Assembly (NCBI GenBank): GCA_014695295.1
Contig: JACJNY010000055.1
Span: 1-64,000 of the forward strand
Origin: Microcoleus sp. FACHB-61
GTDB lineage: Bacteria > Cyanobacteriota > Cyanobacteriia > Cyanobacteriales > Microcoleaceae
Length of the DNA: 64,000 nt
Reading direction: 5' to 3'
The notes beneath the pieces were generated by a model that worked only from the letters and a program-made list of their open reading frames with translations, was not told where the DNA came from and ran no database searches. Made by a program: the position numbers and the translations under genes. Positions 59,401-64,000 of the stretch are shown in pieces; positions within the stretch are counted from its first letter, which is position 1, and the number at the start of each line of letters is the position of its first letter.

Positions 59401-62400
59401 ATGACCCCGATCTCAATTCCCGGCTACCGTGCGATCGAACAACTCTACTCGGGCCCCAGAACCTCCGTTTTTCGAGGTTTTTCTGAATCAGACAATCAAC
59501 CCGTCGTCATCAAACTGCTCAAGTCTGAGTATCCGACTTTCAGCGAACTGGTGCAGTTTCGCAATCAGTACACCATTGCCAAAAATATTGAAAATTCCGG
59601 TATTGTCAAACACTTAAGTCTGGAAGCATACCGTAACGGTTTTGCCTTAGTGATGGAGGACTTTGGTGGCATTTCTCTGGCAGAATACATCACCAACGAT
59701 GCTTGGGGAATCCAGGGAAATTTCACAAATTGCCTAGGAGATTTTTTACAAATTGCTATCCAAATTTGCTCTTGTTTAGAAGCAATATATCAAAGCAGAA
59801 TTATTCACAAAGATATCAAACCCCAGAATATTATAATTAACCCTAAAACTAAAGAAATTAAACTAATAGACTTTAGTATTTCGTCGTTTTTACCGAGAGA
59901 AAATGAAGTAATTAAAAATCCCAATATCTTAGAAGGGACATTAGCTTATATGTCTCCAGAACAAACTGGAAGAATGAATCGTGGAATTGACTACCGCACC
60001 GATTTTTATTCCTTGGGAGTAACTTTTTATGAACTGTTGACAGGACAATTGCCATTTCAATCTCAGGAACCGATGGAGTTGGTTCACTCTCACATTGCTC
60101 GCCAGCCAATTCACCCGATCGCCCTAAATCCTGCCATCCCCCAAGTATTGAATGACATGGTGCTAAAACTGATGGCGAAAACTGCGGAATCACGCTATCA
60201 AACAGTTGTTGGGATCAAACACGATTTAGAAAAATGCTTAAAAGAATACTCAAATCACGGCACTATTCCACTGTTTGAATTAGGCAGCAGGGACATTTCC
60301 GAACGCTTTGTCATTCCCGAAAAACTTTACGGCAGAGAAACCGAAGTTTTGACCCTATTAGCAGCCTTCCACCGCGTCGCCTGTCCCCAGGAAAATTCCG
60401 CAGCCGCCGATTTGGAGGTTTCCCCTACTAGCAGCCGAGAGCCTCATAAACTCCCCCGTACAGCTACTACCGAAATCATGCTGGTAGCAGGCTTTTCCGG
60501 GATTGGCAAAACCGCTGTGGTTAACGAAGTTCACAAGCCGATAGTTCAGCAGCGGGGATACTTTATCAAAGGGAAATTCGACCAATTCAGGCGCGATATT
60601 CCTTTTTCGGCATGGGTGCAAGCTTTGCAAAGTTTCCTGCTGCAATTACTGACAGAAAGTGTTACTGAAGTTCAGCAGTGGCAAGCCCAAATCTTGTCCG
60701 CTTTAGGCGATAATGCTCAGGTAATTATTGATGTTATCCCAGAATTAGAACTGCTGATTGGCAAGCAACCTGCTGTCCCGGAATTAGAACCCAGTCCTGC
60801 CCAAAATCGCTTCAATCTGTTATTTCAAAAGTTCATCCGTGTCTTTGCTACCAAAAATCACCCCTTAGTCATCTTCTTAGATGATTTGCAATGGGCCGAT
60901 TCAGCATCTCTGAAATTAATGAAATTGTTGATCTGCGAACCAGAAGGTCAACATTTGCTGCTAATTGGCGCCTACCGAGATAATGAAGTTTCCAACGTTC
61001 ATCCATTAATGCTGACTTTATCAGAGATTCGCAAGCTAGGTGCGGGTTCATCTTCTCTACAAAACTCCGGTATCGATCTACCAACCCCTATAATCAATCA
61101 AATTACTCTCGCCCCACTTTCAAAATTTGACTTGAATTGTCTGGTGGCTGATGCTTTAAGTTGTCCGCTAGAACGCTCTATTTCCTTAACTGAATTGATT
61201 TTTCAAAAAACCAAAGGCAATCCTTTTTTTACCAATCAATTCCTCAAAAAGCTCCACGAAGATAAGTTAATATATTTCGACTTTACGCCGTTTCAAGGGG
61301 GAGAAAGGGGTGGTTGGCAGTGCGATATTACTAAAATTAGAGAATTGGCAGTCAGCGAGGATATAGTCGAATTTATGGCGAATCAATTGCAGAAATTACC
61401 GACCGCTACTCAAAATATTTTAAAATTAGCTGCTTGTATTGGCAGCCAATTTGATTTAGAAACCTTAGCAGTTGTTTGCGAAAAATCTCAAATAGACACT
61501 GCGGCTGACCTATGGAAAGCATTGCAAGAAGGTCTAATTTTACCGCAAAGTGAAGTTTACAAGTTTTTTACAGATGATGGGGAGTCTGCACAATTAGCTG
61601 TTGCTGATTGTCAATTATCAAGTTACAAATTTTTGCACGATCGCGTTCAACAAGCTGCTTATTCTTTGATTCCCGACGATGCCAAACAGTCAACTCACCT
61701 AAAGATTGGTAGATTGTTGTTGAGTAATACCCCGGAAGATGAAAAAGAAAATCGGATATTTGATATTGTTAACCACTTGAATATGGGAGTAGAATTAATT
61801 GTCGATCGCACCGAAAAAAACCAACTAGCTTCTTTGAATTTAATTGCTGGACGCAAAGCTAAAACTTCCACAGCTTATGCTGCTGCTGTGGATTACTTAA
61901 CAATCGGCAGAAACCTGCTAGCAGATGATAGCTGGACAAATTTATACGACTTGACTATCGATCTTTATGTAGAAGCGGTTGAAGCCGAATATTTGAATAC
62001 CAATTTCGATTTGTCGCACCAACTGGCGGAAATAGTTCTATCTCGATCGCGAAACCTCCTCGGTCAATTCAGAGTTTACGAAGCGCAAATTCAGTCTTAT
62101 ATTGCTCAAAATCAGATGAAATCGGCAGTAGCTACTGGATTGCAAGTTTTGGGAATGCTTGGTGTTTCTTTGGAAACAGAACTTCCCGCTACAGTGGAGA
62201 TTTCTGCCTTAGCTAATTTGCCAGAAATTAATGATGCTTATAAAATTGCTGCTTTGAGGATTTTATGTGCGATAGCTTCTGCTGCTTATCTAGCTAGTCC
62301 AGAACTTTACCCCGCCGTTGTGTTTACAATGGCACATATTTGTAGCAAATATGGGAACTCTGCACCTGCTAGTTATGCCTATGCTTGTTGCAGCTTAATC

Positions 62401-64000
62401 TGTGAAGCCACTGGAGAGATTGAATTAGGCTATCAATACGGTCAACTCTCTTTGCAGGTATTAGATCGATTCTCTGCTAAGGAATTTCACTCCAAAGTTG
62501 TCATGGTGTACAACGCTTGCGCGAGACATTGGAAAGAACCTAGCCGATCGACAATACCGGCTTTGCTGTCAGCAGTCCAAAGTGGTTTAGAAACTGGCGA
62601 TATTGAGTATGCTTGCTATTCGGCTATGTATCTTTGCATCTACAGCTTCTTTAGCGGTAAAGACTTAACATCTGTAGATAAAAACTACGAGCAGTATCTG
62701 GAACTGATGCTGAATTCCAAACAAGAATATCAGACTTATTATACTCAAATATGGCGACAACTCACATTAAATTTACAAGGATTAGCTAAGGATAAATGTC
62801 GGTTAGTTGGGGATAGTTTTAATGAAGATGAAATGTTGCCCGTTTTGCTAGCAGCAAATAATGTATCTTCCCTTTTTGGGGTTTATTTTGCTAAATTGGT
62901 TGTGAATTATTTGTTTGGCGATCGCGATCGTGCCGTGGCCAACGCCCAGCTAGCAGAGCAATATGTCGCTGGTGTGGGCTCGCTGATGATGGTTCCCCTG
63001 CACAACTTTTACTATTCCCTCGCCCTGCTGGCACTGTATCCCCATGCTGAGTTGAGCGATCGATTGCAATACTTAAACCAAGTGATAGCCAATCAGGAAA
63101 AAATGCAAACCTGGGCCTTCCACGCACCGATGAATTATCAGCACAAGTATGACTTAGTAGCCGCAGAAATAGCACGAGTATTGGGACACAGGCTCGAAGC
63201 CATCGATTTGTACGATCGCGCCATTGCTACTGCCCAAGAAAACCAATACCTCCAAGAAGAAGCGCTAGCAGGCGAACTTGCAGCTAAATTTTATGTGGAA
63301 TTAGGTAAAGATAAAATAGCCCGCGTCTATCTAACTGACGCTTACTACGCTTATGCTCGCTGGGGAGCTCAGGCAAAAATTGATGATTTAGAACAAAAAT
63401 ATCCCCAATTACTCGCCCCCATTCTCGAACAAGAAACAAGTTTGTATGCGCCAGAGACAATTGCTCAAACTCTAGTCGCAACCCTCAGTTCTAGTGGAAA
63501 AAATATTTCGGATTTTCTAGACTTGGAAACAGTTATTAAAGCTTCTCAAGCCATATCCGGACAAATAAATATTGAGGAATTACTATCAACTTTGCTCCGA
63601 ATAGTCAGCGAAAATGCTGGCGCATCAAAAGGAGCTATCATCTTAGAAAGGGCTGATGAATTATTGATTGTTGCTAAATATTTAGACGAGCGCTGCTATC
63701 TACCAAATATTCCACTTTCTCAAAGCCAAAATCTTCCCATTACTGCCATTAACTACGTCTGGCGTACCAGAGAAACTTTGGTAATTAACGATATTGCGAG
63801 TAAAAATATTTTTGCTGCCGACCGCTACATTATTCAGCACCAACCTAAATCTGTATTGTGTACTCCAATTGTTAACCAAGGTAAAGCGCTCGGCATTTTG
63901 TATTTAGAAAACAATCTCGCCACAGGTGCATTTACTCCTGGCAGATTGGAAGTCTTAAAAATTCTATCTTCCCAAGCGGCTATTTCGCTCGAAAATGCTC
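59401..64000 (+). CDS. giant Ser/Thr kinase-AAA ATPase-GAF protein, partial (HstK-like)
   Basis: The frame is open from ATG 59401 to the window end (1533 codons), so the C-terminus is missing. Parts seen: a Hanks-type kinase domain (about 1-275) with VVIKLL Lys, HKDIKPQN catalytic loop and APE-like SPEQTGR; an AAA/NACHT-like ATPase (about 315-620) with GFSGIGKTA Walker A and LVIFLDDLQWAD Walker B; a long helical, TPR-like region (about 750-1340); and a GAF domain from about 1385 (ASQAISGQINIEELLSTLLRIVSENAGASKGAIIL). This order is that of HstK-type cyanobacterial proteins, which usually end in a histidine kinase; I expect one beyond the edge. It would link Ser/Thr and His signalling in the cytoplasm. 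Confidence 0.9.
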   Translation, partial: MTPISIPGYRAIEQLYSGPRTSVFRGFSESDNQPVVIKLLKSEYPTFSELVQFRNQYTIAKNIENSGIVKHLSLEAYRNGFALVMEDFGGISLAEYITNDAWGIQGNFTNCLGDFLQIAIQICSCLEAIYQSRIIHKDIKPQNIIINPKTKEIKLIDFSISSFLPRENEVIKNPNILEGTLAYMSPEQTGRMNRGIDYRTDFYSLGVTFYELLTGQLPFQSQEPMELVHSHIARQPIHPIALNPAIPQVLNDMVLKLMAKTAESRYQTVVGIKHDLEKCLKEYSNHGTIPLFELGSRDISERFVIPEKLYGRETEVLTLLAAFHRVACPQENSAAADLEVSPTSSREPHKLPRTATTEIMLVAGFSGIGKTAVVNEVHKPIVQQRGYFIKGKFDQFRRDIPFSAWVQALQSFLLQLLTESVTEVQQWQAQILSALGDNAQVIIDVIPELELLIGKQPAVPELEPSPAQNRFNLLFQKFIRVFATKNHPLVIFLDDLQWADSASLKLMKLLICEPEGQHLLLIGAYRDNEVSNVHPLMLTLSEIRKLGAGSSSLQNSGIDLPTPIINQITLAPLSKFDLNCLVADALSCPLERSISLTELIFQKTKGNPFFTNQFLKKLHEDKLIYFDFTPFQGGERGGWQCDITKIRELAVSEDIVEFMANQLQKLPTATQNILKLAACIGSQFDLETLAVVCEKSQIDTAADLWKALQEGLILPQSEVYKFFTDDGESAQLAVADCQLSSYKFLHDRVQQAAYSLIPDDAKQSTHLKIGRLLLSNTPEDEKENRIFDIVNHLNMGVELIVDRTEKNQLASLNLIAGRKAKTSTAYAAAVDYLTIGRNLLADDSWTNLYDLTIDLYVEAVEAEYLNTNFDLSHQLAEIVLSRSRNLLGQFRVYEAQIQSYIAQNQMKSAVATGLQVLGMLGVSLETELPATVEISALANLPEINDAYKIAALRILCAIASAAYLASPELYPAVVFTMAHICSKYGNSAPASYAYACCSLICEATGEIELGYQYGQLSLQVLDRFSAKEFHSKVVMVYNACARHWKEPSRSTIPALLSAVQSGLETGDIEYACYSAMYLCIYSFFSGKDLTSVDKNYEQYLELMLNSKQEYQTYYTQIWRQLTLNLQGLAKDKCRLVGDSFNEDEMLPVLLAANNVSSLFGVYFAKLVVNYLFGDRDRAVANAQLAEQYVAGVGSLMMVPLHNFYYSLALLALYPHAELSDRLQYLNQVIANQEKMQTWAFHAPMNYQHKYDLVAAEIARVLGHRLEAIDLYDRAIATAQENQYLQEEALAGELAAKFYVELGKDKIARVYLTDAYYAYARWGAQAKIDDLEQKYPQLLAPILEQETSLYAPETIAQTLVATLSSSGKNISDFLDLETVIKASQAISGQINIEELLSTLLRIVSENAGASKGAIILERADELLIVAKYLDERCYLPNIPLSQSQNLPITAINYVWRTRETLVINDIASKNIFAADRYIIQHQPKSVLCTPIVNQGKALGILYLENNLATGAFTPGRLEVLKILSSQAAISLENA

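Noticed and set aside
1-64000. tRNA or rRNA genes
   Set aside because: No cloverleaf with a GTTCGAAT-type arm or rRNA core motif was noticed on either strand while reading; a tRNAscan run would settle this.

Overview
The window comes from a filamentous cyanobacterium, most likely of the Microcoleus/Oscillatoria type. This is inferred from the many GCGATCGC (HIP1) palindromes, the heptameric TTTTAGA-type repeats, and the gene families present: DUF4347/RTX giant exoproteins, AAA-like/WD40 proteins, ethylene-receptor-type histidine kinases with a cyanobacteriochrome GAF domain, a REC-adenylate cyclase, and a Ser/Thr kinase fused to an AAA ATPase and a GAF domain. No rRNA, tRNA, CRISPR array or intact insertion sequence was seen.

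Layout. 1-6.4 kb: a broken antitoxin-like fragment, a glutathione S-transferase overlapping a small secreted protein, a secreted SH3-like protein with an Ala-Pro linker, a gene-poor stretch, an acyltransferase and a sulfotransferase. 6.4-13.9 kb: a 2493-residue DUF4347/RTX exoprotein built from near-identical internal repeats. 14-28 kb: a FAD monooxygenase-like protein, a membrane protein with eight helical repeats, a CHASE4 hybrid kinase, a GT39 glycosyltransferase and an unknown membrane protein. 28-37 kb: a decayed DUF4347 copy followed by two intact DUF4347/beta-helix/RTX paralogues, then a MITE-like element. 37-46.4 kb, minus strand: a wrecked AAA-like gene start, two complete AAA-like/14-WD40 proteins and an HTH/AAA-like protein. 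46.8-53.5 kb, plus strand: two ethylene-receptor-type histidine kinases, the second also carrying a DXCF cyanobacteriochrome GAF, then a REC-adenylate cyclase. 53.5-64 kb: a XisF-like serine recombinase with a VOC protein, an SDR relic, a Cache/HAMP/SpoIIE phosphatase, a broken thiaminase-like gene, and a giant Ser/Thr kinase running off the right edge.

How the genes may work together. The clearest candidate system is the 46.8-53.5 kb run, where ethylene and UV/blue-light inputs could be relayed to cAMP synthesis. The three DUF4347 proteins look like type I-secreted surface or matrix proteins. Each keeps a His...Cys arrangement that could make DUF4347 a caspase-like processing domain. A recurring oddity is that several signalling genes carry in-frame insertions of intergenic-type repeat DNA in loop positions.
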